Source of the DNA: Sphingosinicellaceae bacterium
GTDB taxonomy: Bacteria; Pseudomonadota; Alphaproteobacteria; Sphingomonadales; Sphingomonadaceae
Reading direction: 5' to 3'
Length of the DNA: 64,000 nucleotides
Assembly: GCA_019285715.1 (NCBI GenBank)
Contig: CP079108.1
Coordinates: 1,627,001-1,691,000 of the forward strand
Shown here: piece after piece, positions 36,735 through 47,756 of the stretch
Layout: the number at the start of each line of letters is the position of its first letter
Numbering within the stretch: the stretch's first letter is position 1
Position numbers and translations under genes: made by a program
The notes under the pieces: generated by a model
Databases searched by the model: none
What the model was told of the DNA's origin: nothing
Seen by the model: the letters and a program-made list of their open reading frames with translations, nothing else

Positions 36735-37608
36735 GCAGGTGCGCCTCGCTGGCGTGACCCCGGCGCTCGATCGCCGCGTCAACGCATTCCGCAGCGACCT
36801 CGCTGACATTGCCTTGGCGGGTCGCGTGATTGCGCCACGCTATGCCGCGCCGGTCGTGATGCGCTGCCGGCGTCCGGTCGCCCCGATCTACGGCGCTCCC
36901 GATGCAGGCAGCGTCTGCATCAGCGAGCTTCTGTGGGGCGAGGACTTCGACGTTTTCGACCGGGTCGCGGGCTGGGCGTGGGGCCAGTGCGTCCTCGACC
37001 GCTACGTCGGCTGGGTTTCGGAAGGTGCGCTGGGTGCGCGCGACGCTGCGCCGACTCATACGGTTACAGCCCCGCAAGCGCTGCTGTTCGCGGCTCCCTC
37101 GATCAAGGCACCGGTGTCCGCGACCCTCCCGCTCGGGTCCGCCGTCACCGCGACCGACCACGACGACAGCTTCCTTGGCGTCGGCGAGGCCTTTCTGCAC
37201 CGGCGCCACGTCCAGCCGCTGACCGGCGATACAGTCGATCTCGGCCGTGCCTTTATCGGCACCCCGTACCGCTGGGGCGGCCGGACCCGCGACGGGCTCG
37301 ACTGCTCCGGACTGATCCAGGCCGTGCTGTCGGCACACGGTGTCGCCTGCCCGCGGGACAGCGACCAGCAGTTCGCAGCCTTTCCGACTGTGGCCTTAGA
37401 GGACCGCCGTCGCGGGGACCTCGTCGCATTTCCGGGGCACATCGGCGTACTCGTCGACGCCGAGCATCTGCTGCACGCCAACGCCTTTCACATGACGACG
37501 CTGGTCGAGCCCTTGGCGGTCGTTACGGCGAAGCTTGAGCCACTGCATGAAACGCCGGTTCTCGGCGTCGTTCGCCCCCCTTGTGGCACCATGGGAGCGT
37601 CGCTATAG
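36685..37608 (+). CDS. NlpC/P60-family cell-wall peptidase with SH3-like domains
   Basis: 307 residues from the ATG at 36685 (overlapping the MarR gene by 50 bases), or 289 from a GTG at 36739 that sits directly behind the MarR stop. Two SH3b-like segments (about 75-110 and 125-165) precede the C40 domain. Its catalytic Cys is in RTRDGLDCSGLIQAVLSAHG and its His in FPGHIGVLVDAEHLLHANA. It cleaves the gamma-D-Glu to diamino acid bond of murein peptides. No signal peptide is visible. Confidence 0.85.
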   Translation: MSSSGSLLAPKAALATRQVRLAGVTPALDRRVNAFRSDLADIALAGRVIAPRYAAPVVMRCRRPVAPIYGAPDAGSVCISELLWGEDFDVFDRVAGWAWGQCVLDRYVGWVSEGALGARDAAPTHTVTAPQALLFAAPSIKAPVSATLPLGSAVTATDHDDSFLGVGEAFLHRRHVQPLTGDTVDLGRAFIGTPYRWGGRTRDGLDCSGLIQAVLSAHGVACPRDSDQQFAAFPTVALEDRRRGDLVAFPGHIGVLVDAEHLLHANAFHMTTLVEPLAVVTAKLEPLHETPVLGVVRPPCGTMGASL

Positions 37609-37631
37609 GCCCGCTCGGGGACGGAGCACGG

Positions 37632-38159
37632 ATGTCACTCCCGCTTTACGGGGTGGCCGACGAGCCCGGGGTAGGGAGTTCGCCGATGTCCGAAATTGGC
37701 TTGATGCGGGAGTCGGACGACGGCGAAGTCCCGTCGGTCGTCGCCGGTGTCGAAGTGCCGACCGGGTATCGCCCGTCTGCCGGCGAAGAGTTCATGAATC
37801 CGCGGCAGCTCGCGTATTTCCGCGGCAAGTTGCTCGACTGGAAAGACGACATCCTGCGCGAGGCGGCTGGCACGCTGGCGACGCTGCAGGTTGAATCGCT
37901 GCGTGAGCCCGATGTCACCGACCGCGCCAGTTCCGAGACCGACTGGGGCATCGAGCTCCGCACCCGCGATCGCCAACGCAAGCTGATCAGCAAGATCGAT
38001 GCCGCGTTGCGCCGCGTCGAGACCGGCGACTACGGCTATTGCGAGGTCAGCGGCGAGCCGATCGCCCTACAGCGCCTCGAGGCCCGCCCGATCGCGACGA
38101 TGACGCTGGAGGCGCAGGAGCGCCACGAGCGGACGGAGAAGGTGACGCGCGAGGAATGA
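37632..38159 (+). CDS. dksA: RNA polymerase-binding protein DksA
   Basis: 175 residues from an ATG with CGGAG upstream. The coiled-coil part is LAYFRGKLLDWKDDILREA to about LISKIDAALRRVETGDY. The C-terminal zinc-finger region reads YCEVSGEPIALQRLEARPIA, then MTLEAQERHER. Only one of the four canonical Cys remains, as in many alphaproteobacterial DksA proteins, so zinc is probably not bound. It acts with ppGpp on transcription initiation. It is translationally coupled to a small lipoprotein gene. Confidence 0.9.
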   Translation: MSLPLYGVADEPGVGSSPMSEIGLMRESDDGEVPSVVAGVEVPTGYRPSAGEEFMNPRQLAYFRGKLLDWKDDILREAAGTLATLQVESLREPDVTDRASSETDWGIELRTRDRQRKLISKIDAALRRVETGDYGYCEVSGEPIALQRLEARPIATMTLEAQERHERTEKVTREE

Positions 38160-38383
38160 CGCGCGGTGCGCCATTATTGCTCGCTCTCGCCATTTTTGCC
38201 TGCGCGCCTGCAATCAAGAATGCGAACGAAGCCGGCGGCCGTATCGACCAGCTTGGCTCGATGGGCAACGATCGCGCTTTTTCTCTAGCCGAAGCTCATT
38301 GCGCTAAGTTCGGAAAGGTTGCGATAGTCACCGACCGAAGTGTGCTGAACCACAGTTCGCAATTTGAATGCCGCAACCGCTAG
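38157..38383 (+). CDS. small lipoprotein
   Basis: 75 residues from an ATG overlapping the dksA stop (ATGA). MTRGAPLLLALAIFACAP is a lipoprotein signal peptide with Cys as the modified residue. Two more Cys residues lie downstream (EAHCAKFGKVA, SSQFECRNR). Function unknown. It ends one base before the convergent queF stop. Confidence 0.65.
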
Positions 38384-38384
38384 T

Positions 38385-38834
38385 TCACCCCCGCCCACGG
38401 TACCCCGCCACGCCTTGGTCCGGGACCCACAGCCCCGCGGGAATCGGCCCGGACTGCCAGAACACGTCGATCGGGATGCCGCCGCGCGGGTACCAGTAGC
38501 CACCGATGCGGAGCCACTTGGGCGCCATTTCCGCCACCAGCCGCTGGCCGATGCCGACGGTCACGTCCTCGTGGAAACCGCAGTGATTACGGAACGATCC
38601 GAGGAACAGTTTCAGCGACTTCGACTCGACGATGGTCGCGGCCGGGCAGAAGTCGATGACCAGGTGCGCGAAGTCGGGCTGGCCGGTGACCGGGCACAGC
38701 GAGGTGAACTCCGGCACCGCGAAGCGCACCAGGTAATCGGTGCCGGCGCGCGGGTTGGCGGGATAGTCGAGCACGGCCACGTCGGGCGAGGCGGGCAGGG
38801 CGCTGGGGCGGCCCAGGTGAAGCGGTTCGGTCAT
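38385..38834 (-). CDS. queF: NADPH-dependent 7-cyano-7-deazaguanine (preQ0) reductase
   Basis: 149 residues, the short (type I) QueF. The nucleophilic Cys is in [17 protein letters not shown], and the QueF motif follows ([20 protein letters not shown]). It reduces preQ0 to preQ1 for queuosine in tRNA. The start has GAGGGAG upstream. Confidence 0.95.
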   Translation of the reverse strand: MTEPLHLGRPSALPASPDVAVLDYPANPRAGTDYLVRFAVPEFTSLCPVTGQPDFAHLVIDFCPAATIVESKSLKLFLGSFRNHCGFHEDVTVGIGQRLVAEMAPKWLRIGGYWYPRGGIPIDVFWQSGPIPAGLWVPDQGVAGYRGRG

Positions 38835-38959
38835 CGCTCCCTCTAAACCGCTGCGTCGCCTCGGCCAAGTGGCCCGGCCAAGCGGGGTGACACGGCACAC
38901 CGCCCCCGCTATTGCGTCCCGATGATCGGCGGGCTGACGCCGACCAGCAGGAGTAATCG

Positions 38960-39802
38960 ATGACCCCCTTGGTGACGACCGAATGGCTCGCGGCCGAGAT
39001 CGGCAAGAGCGACCTTCGCGTCATCGATGCGACGCTGATCCCGCCGGGCGAGTCCGGCGAGGCGCGTGCCGCATTCGAGGCTGCCCATATCCCGGGCGCG
39101 GTGTTCTTCGACCTCGACGAGATCGTCGATAATTCGAGCGAGCTGCCGCACATGCTGCCGCTCCCTGAGAAGTTCGCGAGCCGAATGCAGGCGCTCGGCC
39201 TCGGTGATGGCAGCCGCATTGTCGTCTACGACAATTCGCCGCTGCACTCGTCGGCGCGGGCGTGGTGGATGCTGACCCTGTTCGGCGCGCACGAAGTCTC
39301 GATCCTTGATGGCGGTCTCGCCAAGTGGCAGGCCGAGGGCCGCGCCATAGAGTCCGGGCGGCCGATCGTCCGCCATCGCCATTTCACCGTCTGGGCCGAC
39401 AAGAAGTCGGTCCGCACCCAGGCGCAGATGCACGACATCCTGCGCTCCAAAGCCGAGCAGATCGTCGATGCGCGTTCTGCCGGGCGCTTCACCGGAACCG
39501 AGCCGGAGCCGCGTGCGGGCCTGCGCAGCGGCCACATCCCCGGCTCCAAGAACCTGCCGATCGCCAAGCTGTTCAATGACGACGGCACCTGGAAGCAGGG
39601 CGACGCGCTGACCGCAGCCTTCACCGAGGCGGGCGTCGACATCAGCAAGCCGATCGTCACCACCTGCGGCTCGGGCGTCACCGCGTCGGTCATTTACTTC
39701 GGCGCGACGTTGCTCGGGGCCAAGAACCTCGCGCTCTACGACGGCAGCTGGGCGGAGTGGGGCGCGTCCGCGTCGAACCCGGTCGTCACCGGAGCGGTGT
39801 GA
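38960..39802 (+). CDS. sseA: 3-mercaptopyruvate sulfurtransferase
   Basis: 280 residues with two rhodanese domains. The active Cys loop CGSGVTAS ([13 protein letters not shown]) carries the CG[S/T]G[VT]T signature of mercaptopyruvate sulfurtransferases. The first domain has [20 protein letters not shown]. It transfers sulphur from mercaptopyruvate to cyanide or thiols. It is coupled to metC by a four-base overlap, so sulphur amino acid metabolism is the shared theme. GGAG precedes the ATG. Confidence 0.93.
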   Translation: MTPLVTTEWLAAEIGKSDLRVIDATLIPPGESGEARAAFEAAHIPGAVFFDLDEIVDNSSELPHMLPLPEKFASRMQALGLGDGSRIVVYDNSPLHSSARAWWMLTLFGAHEVSILDGGLAKWQAEGRAIESGRPIVRHRHFTVWADKKSVRTQAQMHDILRSKAEQIVDARSAGRFTGTEPEPRAGLRSGHIPGSKNLPIAKLFNDDGTWKQGDALTAAFTEAGVDISKPIVTTCGSGVTASVIYFGATLLGAKNLALYDGSWAEWGASASNPVVTGAV

Positions 39803-41007
39803 GCAAGGGTCCGGGCGACTACGGCCCCGCGACCCGCCTCGCGCAGGCTGGGCGGCGCAGGGAGTGGACCTACGCCGACGAACACCGCGGCGTCGTCAAT
39901 CCACCGGTGTGGCGCGCCTCGACGGTGCTGTTCGACAGCCTCGCCGCGCTCGATGCCAGCATCAAGGCACCCGACGACGGCCTCAACTACGGCCGTCGCG
40001 GCACGCCGACCCAGTGGGCGCTGGAGGAAGCGCTGACCGGGCTCGAACCGGGCGCGGCGGGCACCAAGCTGTTCCCGAGCGGGGTCGCGTCGCTCGCGGC
40101 GGCGCTGCTGACGGTGGTTTCGGCGGGCGATCACCTGCTGGTCACCGATTCGGCCTATGATCCGACGCGGCTGTTCGCCGACCGCGTGCTCAAGCGCATG
40201 GGCGTCGAGACGACCTACTACGATCCTATGATCGGCGCGGGCATCGACGCGCTGGTCCGGCCGAATACGCGCGCTATCCTGCTCGAAGCGCCGGGCTCGC
40301 TGACCTTCGAGGTGCAGGACGTGCCCGCGATCGTCGCGGTCGCGAAGGCGCGCAGCCTGGCGACGGTGCTCGACAACACCTGGGCGACGCCACTGCTGCT
40401 GCCCGCGATCGGCCTCGGCATCGACCTCAGCATGCAGGCCGTGACCAAGTATGTCGGTGGCCACAGCGACCTGATGATGGGCGCGGTGACGGCGGCCCCG
40501 GCGTGGTGGGGGCGGCTCAAGGAGACCACCTACCGGCTCGGGCAGCATGTCGCGCCCGACGACGCGGCGCTGGCGCTGCGGGGCTTGCGGACGCTGGCAC
40601 TCCGGATGACGGAGCACGAGGCGAATGGCCTCGCCGTTGCGCGCTGGCTGCAGACGCACCCGGCGGTCGAGCGGGTCATCCATCCGGCGCTGCCCGGCTG
40701 CCCCGGCCACGAGTTCTGGGCGCGCGACTTCAAGGGGGCGAGCGGGCTGTTCGCCTTCACGCTCAGGCAGGGCACGCGCGCCGACACCGGGCCGCTGATC
40801 GACCACCTCGCGCATTTCGGCATCGGTTTCAGCTGGGGCGGGTTCGAGAGCCTGATCCTGCCGGTCGAGCCCAACCGCGTCCGCACCGCGACGCGCTTCG
40901 AGAGCGCCGGGCCACTGGTACGCCTGCACATCGGCCTGGAGGACGTCGCCGACCTGATCGCGGACCTCGATGCGGGCCTCGCGCGCTACACCGCGCAATT
41001 CGCGTGA
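39799..41007 (+). CDS. metC: cystathionine beta-lyase (PLP-dependent)
   Basis: 402 residues from a GTG overlapping the sseA stop (GTGA). The PLP Lys is in MQAVTKYVGGHSDLMMG, with LDNTWATPLLL upstream and the ESLILP motif near the end. It cleaves cystathionine to homocysteine. The family also contains gamma-synthases, but length and the SWGGFESL pattern favour the beta-lyase. The last codon overlaps the phytoene synthase start. Confidence 0.9.
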   Translation: MSKGPGDYGPATRLAQAGRRREWTYADEHRGVVNPPVWRASTVLFDSLAALDASIKAPDDGLNYGRRGTPTQWALEEALTGLEPGAAGTKLFPSGVASLAAALLTVVSAGDHLLVTDSAYDPTRLFADRVLKRMGVETTYYDPMIGAGIDALVRPNTRAILLEAPGSLTFEVQDVPAIVAVAKARSLATVLDNTWATPLLLPAIGLGIDLSMQAVTKYVGGHSDLMMGAVTAAPAWWGRLKETTYRLGQHVAPDDAALALRGLRTLALRMTEHEANGLAVARWLQTHPAVERVIHPALPGCPGHEFWARDFKGASGLFAFTLRQGTRADTGPLIDHLAHFGIGFSWGGFESLILPVEPNRVRTATRFESAGPLVRLHIGLEDVADLIADLDAGLARYTAQFA

Positions 41008-41939
41008 CCGACGCCGTCCTCGTCGCCGCCAAGGCCAGCATCGCCGCCGGATCGAAGAGCTTCGCGCTCGCCTCGAAGCTGTTCGCGCCCGCCGAGCGTG
41101 ACCTCGCTACTCTGCTCTACGCCTGGTGCCGGCACTGCGATGACGTTGTCGACGGGCAGGCCGCCGGTTTCGGGCAGGTCGAGCGCGACGGTACGCCCGC
41201 CGCGCGACTGGCCCGGCTCGAGGCCGACACCCGCGCCGCGCTGGCTGGCAAGCCGCCGCCGGAGATGCCTTTCCAGGCGCTGGCCCGCGTTGCCGCCGCG
41301 ACCAACATGCCCGAGCGCTATCCGCTCGACCTGATCGAGGGCTTTCGCATCGATGTCGAGCAGCGCCCGTTCCGGACCTTCGACGACACGCTGACCTATT
41401 GCTACCACGTCGCCGGCTGCGTCGGGGTGATGATGGCTGTGGTCATGGGGGTATTGCCCGACGACCATGCGACGCTCGACCGGGCCAGCGACCTCGGCAT
41501 CGCCTTCCAGCTCAACAACATCGCGCGCGACGTCGTCGAGGATTCGATGCAGCGCCGCCGCTACATCCCCGACGACTGGCTGGCCTCGGTCAACCTGCAG
41601 CCCAACAGCTACTCGTTCCCGCCCAACCGGCGGCAGCTTTCCCGCCTCGTCACCCGGCTGGTCAATGCCGCCGAGGACTATGAAGCGAGCGCCCGCTACG
41701 GGGCCGCCGCCCTGCCGACCCGCGCGGCGTGGGCGGTGCTGGCGGCGGCGAGGATCTACGGCGACATCGGCCGGCAGGTCCGCGACGGCGGCGAGGCGGC
41801 GCTCGAGGACCGAGTGGTGACATCGCGCAGTGCCAAGCTGGGTGCCGTGGCCTTGGCGTTCGGGCAGGCGCTCAGGCGGAAGCGCAACCAGCCGGTTCCG
41901 GCACCATCGCGCGAAGGCCTCTGGACGCGGCCTCAGTAG
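41004..41939 (+). CDS. crtB: phytoene synthase
   Basis: 311 residues from a GTG overlapping the metC stop (GTGA). The trans-isoprenyl synthase motifs are WCRHCDDVVD (first Asp-rich), LDLIEGFRIDVEQRPF and LNNIARDVVEDS (second Asp-rich). It joins two geranylgeranyl diphosphates into phytoene, the first carotenoid step. crtE, crtI and crtY are not in the window. The convergent unknown gene ends seven bases inside its 3' end. Confidence 0.93.
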   Translation: MTDAVLVAAKASIAAGSKSFALASKLFAPAERDLATLLYAWCRHCDDVVDGQAAGFGQVERDGTPAARLARLEADTRAALAGKPPPEMPFQALARVAAATNMPERYPLDLIEGFRIDVEQRPFRTFDDTLTYCYHVAGCVGVMMAVVMGVLPDDHATLDRASDLGIAFQLNNIARDVVEDSMQRRRYIPDDWLASVNLQPNSYSFPPNRRQLSRLVTRLVNAAEDYEASARYGAAALPTRAAWAVLAAARIYGDIGRQVRDGGEAALEDRVVTSRSAKLGAVALAFGQALRRKRNQPVPAPSREGLWTRPQ

Positions 41940-42391
41940 GCGAAGTCGAGCGCCACCAGCCGGCGCCAGCGGCGCTGGCGGTGTCGGTAGAACAGCGCGG
42001 CGAATGCCCACACGAACGGGGTCAGGAGCCCGGCGGCGACGGTGACCTCGTCGCGGTAATTGGTGCTGCCATCCGCGCGTCGCTGCAGGATAATCAGGTG
42101 ATCCCAACGCCGCGCGAGGTCGCCCGTGCCGTTATCGCGAACCCGGAACTCGCCGGTGCCGGTAGCGGGAAGCGTGATGACGATCCACTGTCTTCCCAGC
42201 GGAAACACGCCGAACAGCCGGATCGCGACCCGCCAGCGCCCTTCGGCCCAATGCTCTGGAAACCGCGCCGGCTCGAGCGGCGTGAAGTGAACCAGCGGCG
42301 CGGCGATATACTCGAGCAGCCGGGGCCGCAGCACTTCGGCAGCGATGCGTTCAAGCGGTGCCAGCAGGACCGTGTCGATCCTGACCAGCAC
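41933..42391 (-). CDS. hypothetical SRPBCC-like protein next to crtZ
   Basis: 152 residues from a GTG at 42391, six bases after the crtZ stop. The sequence (LEYIAAPLVHFTPLEPARFP, FGVFPLGRQWIVITLP, DNGTGDLARRWDHLIILQ) has the alternating pattern of an SRPBCC/START-like lipid-binding fold, and it ends in a hydrophobic segment (LLTPFVWAFAALFYRHRQRR). Function unknown. Position suggests a role with carotenoids or membranes. It is convergent with crtB. Confidence 0.6.
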   Translation of the reverse strand: MLVRIDTVLLAPLERIAAEVLRPRLLEYIAAPLVHFTPLEPARFPEHWAEGRWRVAIRLFGVFPLGRQWIVITLPATGTGEFRVRDNGTGDLARRWDHLIILQRRADGSTNYRDEVTVAAGLLTPFVWAFAALFYRHRQRRWRRLVALDFAY

Positions 42392-42396
42392 CCAGC

Positions 42397-42942
42397 CTAG
42401 CCGGCGACCGGCTCGGTCGATGCCATCTCGCGGACCTTCGCGCCCCGGATCTTGCCTGCGCCACTGGCTTCGAGCTGAGCCAGCAATGTCCGCACGGGCG
42501 GCGCGACGAGGAAGCCAAAGCTGACCGTGCCGTGCTTGCTCTCGACGACATGGTGGAGCCGGTGCGCCTGGACGATGCGCTTGATGTAGCGACCCTGCGG
42601 GTTCCAGCTGTGGCGGAAGCGGCGGTGCACCAGCACATCGTGGAAGCCGGCGTAGATCGCGCCGTACGCTGTGATGCCGGCCCCGATCCATGTCAGCGCC
42701 GGCATCCCGCCATAGACGCCGAGCGCGATGAGCGTGATCGCCGGGGCGGCGAACATCACCGCGAACCAATCGTTCTTCTCGAACGCGCCGTGACGCGGTT
42801 CATGGTGCGACTTGTGCAGCGACCACAAGAAGCCATGCATCACCCAGCGATGGGCGACGTAGGCAAAGCCTTCCATGAAGGCGACGGTACCGACGAACAG
42901 CAGGACGCCGAGGGCAGGGTGCAAGGGGGTGGCTCCGGTCAC
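42397..42942 (-). CDS. crtZ: beta-carotene hydroxylase
   Basis: 181 residues from a GTG with AGGCGG upstream. The di-iron His clusters of the fatty-acid hydroxylase-like family are HRWVMHGFLWSLHKSHHEPR and HDVLVHRRFRHSWNPQGRYI, then HRLHHVVES. Four membrane segments surround them. It hydroxylates beta-carotene rings to zeaxanthin. It is near crtB but on the other strand. Confidence 0.92.
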   Translation of the reverse strand: MTGATPLHPALGVLLFVGTVAFMEGFAYVAHRWVMHGFLWSLHKSHHEPRHGAFEKNDWFAVMFAAPAITLIALGVYGGMPALTWIGAGITAYGAIYAGFHDVLVHRRFRHSWNPQGRYIKRIVQAHRLHHVVESKHGTVSFGFLVAPPVRTLLAQLEASGAGKIRGAKVREMASTEPVAG

Positions 42943-43004
42943 GCCGCCTGTATAGTGAGCGCAGAACGGCTTTGCACGTCGCAACCATGCCGCAGGAAGT
43001 GCCG

Positions 43005-43313
43005 ATGCGTATCGCCCTGTTCGTTATCCTGGCCGCCTTGGCGCTGGCGTCCTGCGCCAGTCCCGCCGACCGGATCACCGAGGCACTGCTCAAGCACGGC
43101 GTCCATCAGCGGCAGGCCAAGTGCATGGGTGCGCGGCTTGCCGACCGGCTCGACAGCGCCCAGCTCCAGCGGTTGAGCGAGCTGTCGAAGCTCGACAACC
43201 CCGACCGCGTCGGCAAGCTGACGCTCGACCAGTTTCTCGACCAGCTCAACCGGTCGGGCGATCCGAAGCTGGTGTCGCAGGTGGTCAGGGCGGGCCTGAG
43301 CTGCGCGATCTGA
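43005..43313 (+). CDS. small lipoprotein
   Basis: 102 residues from an ATG with AGGAAG upstream. MRIALFVILAALALASCAS has a lipobox ending at Cys. The mature part (ADRITEALLKHGVHQRQAKC, LTLDQFLDQLNRSG) is helical with two further Cys. Function unknown. It is convergent with the LOV-kinase gene. Confidence 0.6.
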   Translation: MRIALFVILAALALASCASPADRITEALLKHGVHQRQAKCMGARLADRLDSAQLQRLSELSKLDNPDRVGKLTLDQFLDQLNRSGDPKLVSQVVRAGLSCAI

Positions 43314-43319
43314 GCGGCT

Positions 43320-44345
43320 TCAGGCCACCGACGCTTCCCAGGGAATCGTCACCTCACTGGTAAGCCCGGTCGGCTGCCAGTCGAACGAGACCTTGCCGCG
43401 CAGCTGGCGCGCAGTCACGGCGTTGATCACGGTCAGGCCGAAGCCTGGCGGGCGATCCTCCGCCGGGCTGGGGCCACCGCTTTCGCTGAGCGTGATCGCG
43501 ACATGGCCGGGATCGGGCCGCCAGACGATCTCGAGCTTGCCCTCCGGCACCGACAGCCCGCCGTGGCGCAGCGCGTTGCCGAGCAACTCGTGGAGGAGCA
43601 GCGCCAGCGGCTGAACCTGCCCGGGCGCGATACCGACGGCGGGACCCTCCGCGGAGACCTGCGTCAGCCCCATGCCGCGGATCATCCCCGCGACGAGGCT
43701 GTCGAGCGGCACCGCCTGCCAGCGCCGATCGGCAAGCAGGCTGTGAGCGAGCGCCAGCGCGTCGACCCGGCCCTGGACCGCGGCGGCATAGTCGCTGGCA
43801 TTGTCGGCGCGGCTGAGCCGGACGATGCCCTGGACCAGCGCGAGGGCGTTCTTGGCGCGGTGGTCGACCTCGCGCAGCAGCGCGATCTCGCCCGCTTCAA
43901 GCGTCATCGCATCGTGATTGCGGGTAACGTCCTGCTGCGACGCGAAGTGGTAGATGAGCTCGCCCTGATCGTCGAACAGCGGGCTGATGTGGAGCTGATT
44001 CCAGAACGTCGAGCCGTCCTTGCGGTAGTTCAGGATCTCGACGAGGCTATCACGCCGGTTGACGATGTCGTCGCGGATCTGGGCGAGCGCCAGTTGCGAC
44101 GTCTCGGGACCCTGCATGAAGCGACAATTCTGCCCAATGATCTCCCCGGCGGTATAGCCAGTCAGGTCGAGGAAGGCCTGGTTGGCCAGTACGATCGGAT
44201 TGTCGGCCTGGCGCGCGTCGCTGACCACCATCGGCATCCGGGTCTTTTCGACCGCGAGCAGCGCCAAATCGCGGCGATCGGGCAGTACGGCGTCCGCCGA
44301 TGCGGCAGCGTCGTGAACCGCGAGATTGGCGGACTGGGTGGTCAA
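43320..44345 (-). CDS. blue-light LOV histidine kinase, HWE family
   Basis: 341 residues from a TTG start with GGAG six bases upstream. A PAS/LOV domain holds the photoactive Cys in GQNCRFMQG (C74), the flavin-binding motif GxNCRF. The kinase part has LLREVDHRAKNALALVQGIV with the phosphorylated His (H162). It ends in an ATPase domain (LLLHELLGNALRHGGL, FGLTVINAV). HWE/HisKA_2 kinases control the general stress response or photoresponses in alphaproteobacteria. No response regulator is adjacent. Confidence 0.9.
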   Translation of the reverse strand: MTTQSANLAVHDAAASADAVLPDRRDLALLAVEKTRMPMVVSDARQADNPIVLANQAFLDLTGYTAGEIIGQNCRFMQGPETSQLALAQIRDDIVNRRDSLVEILNYRKDGSTFWNQLHISPLFDDQGELIYHFASQQDVTRNHDAMTLEAGEIALLREVDHRAKNALALVQGIVRLSRADNASDYAAAVQGRVDALALAHSLLADRRWQAVPLDSLVAGMIRGMGLTQVSAEGPAVGIAPGQVQPLALLLHELLGNALRHGGLSVPEGKLEIVWRPDPGHVAITLSESGGPSPAEDRPPGFGLTVINAVTARQLRGKVSFDWQPTGLTSEVTIPWEASVA

Positions 44346-44450
44346 GATCGGCTCCGTCGCTACCGGGAGCAGGCTGAACGCGTCGAGTCGCCGTCGGGTT
44401 CACGTGCGACGAAAATGCTATGTGCGATTTAGTACTAGAATGGCGCCTTC

Positions 44451-46658
<2,208 letters not shown>

Positions 46659-46706
46659 GCGGACAATATGGGCCGCGGACGCGATTTGTTCCAGTGGCAC
46701 TTGCCA

Positions 46707-46874
46707 CCCTCCCCCTTCAAGGGGGAGGGACAGGCTGCGTCTTCGCAGCCAGGGAGAGGGCAGGGAGGGGATGCTTCGAATAGGCCCCTGTGCCAGCTCA
46801 CTCAAAGGGAGCGGCCGGGGCCCTCACCCTGGCTGCGAAGACGCAGCCTGTCCCTCCCCCCCGAGGGGGGAGGG
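46707..46874. repeat. long palindromic repeat between uvrB and the PAP2 gene
   Basis: The inverted arms are about 54 bp (46707-46760 and 46821-46874), starting CCCTCCCCCTTCAAGGGGGA, with a conserved core CAGGCTGCGTCTTCGCAGCC. The right arm overlaps the 3' end of the PAP2 gene and supplies its last codons and stop. The GGGAGGGG theme resembles the element inside putA, but the core differs. Confidence 0.85.
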
Positions 46875-47417
46875 TAGAAGGCCGACCACCGCCGCCCCGA
46901 CCAGCCCGACCACCGCGCCCGCCGCGACATCGGAGACGAAATGCGCCCGGCGCGGCACCTGGACCAGCGACAGGAAGCCGGCGGTGGCGAGCGCCTCGCC
47001 TGCGTGCTCCGGATAAGCCCGCGCAAACACCGTCGCGACCGCCACCACCCCGGCCGTATGCCCCGACGGAAACGAGGTCCGGTCGTGGTCGTCGCTGTCG
47101 CCGGGATGCGCCTCGTATTCTCCATCCTCGACCAGCAGCGACGGCCGCGTGCGGTCGACCTGCGACTTGACCAGCGTCTTGATCCCGGTCGCGAGCGTGT
47201 GCGCCGCCAGCATCCGCAAGCCCGTGCCCGCCAGCCGCGAGTCGCCGCGCCACGCGCCCGCGACGATGATGCCGCCGCACAGCATCCGCAGCGGCGGCTG
47301 GTCGCCGAGCGCGCCGAGCTTGCCGACCAGCCGGCCGACAAGGGTCTCCTCGACCGGTGCGGTCGCTTTGGCGACGGCGATGTCCGCCGCCTCGATCTTT
47401 GCTACCGGATCGGCCAT
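46824..47417 (-). CDS. PAP2-family phosphatase
   Basis: 197 residues. The acid-phosphatase signature is present: KSQVDRTRPS, then FPSGHTAG, then RRAHFVSDVAAGAVVG. The first two supply the Lys/Arg and His of the active site. Such proteins dephosphorylate lipid phosphates at the membrane. The last 15 or so residues ([17 protein letters not shown]) come from the palindromic repeat, not from the family. Confidence 0.85.
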   Translation of the reverse strand: MADPVAKIEAADIAVAKATAPVEETLVGRLVGKLGALGDQPPLRMLCGGIIVAGAWRGDSRLAGTGLRMLAAHTLATGIKTLVKSQVDRTRPSLLVEDGEYEAHPGDSDDHDRTSFPSGHTAGVVAVATVFARAYPEHAGEALATAGFLSLVQVPRRAHFVSDVAAGAVVGLVGAAVVGLLPSPLGGEGQAASSQPG

Positions 47418-47504
47418 GCCGCCCTCTCGTCAAGCGTGCGCTGTTCGCGTCTGGGTTGGTTGCGGCTGCCCGCCACCAGGGCGACGGGCAGCGCGCTGCT
47501 CACC

Positions 47505-47756
47505 TTACTGCTTGGTCGTCGTCGCGGTCGTCGTGGTCGTACCGGCTGGCGTCTTGACCGTCGCCGAGCTGGTGTGGGTCGCCGCGGCCTTGTGATGCAC
47601 GGTATGATGACGCTTCTTGGCGGTGTGATGCACGACCTTGACCACCGGAGTCGTCTCGGTGGTGTGCTTGTTGGTCGTCGTCGTCGACGAGGTCGTCATC
47701 TGCGCCGTAGCCGGAACCGCGATGACCGCGGCAAGTGCGATGAGTGCGAGCTTCAT
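47505..47756 (-). CDS. small secreted Thr/His-rich protein
   Basis: 83 residues with a signal peptide MKLALIALAAVIAVPATAQ. The mature part is of low complexity: Thr runs (TTSSTTTTNKHTTETT), a His/Lys block (VVHHTAKKRHHTVHHKA) and a Thr tail. The start has GGGAGAACG upstream. Metal binding through the His block is possible. No homologous family is recognised. Confidence 0.55.
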   Translation of the reverse strand: MKLALIALAAVIAVPATAQMTTSSTTTTNKHTTETTPVVKVVHHTAKKRHHTVHHKAAATHTSSATVKTPAGTTTTTATTTKQ

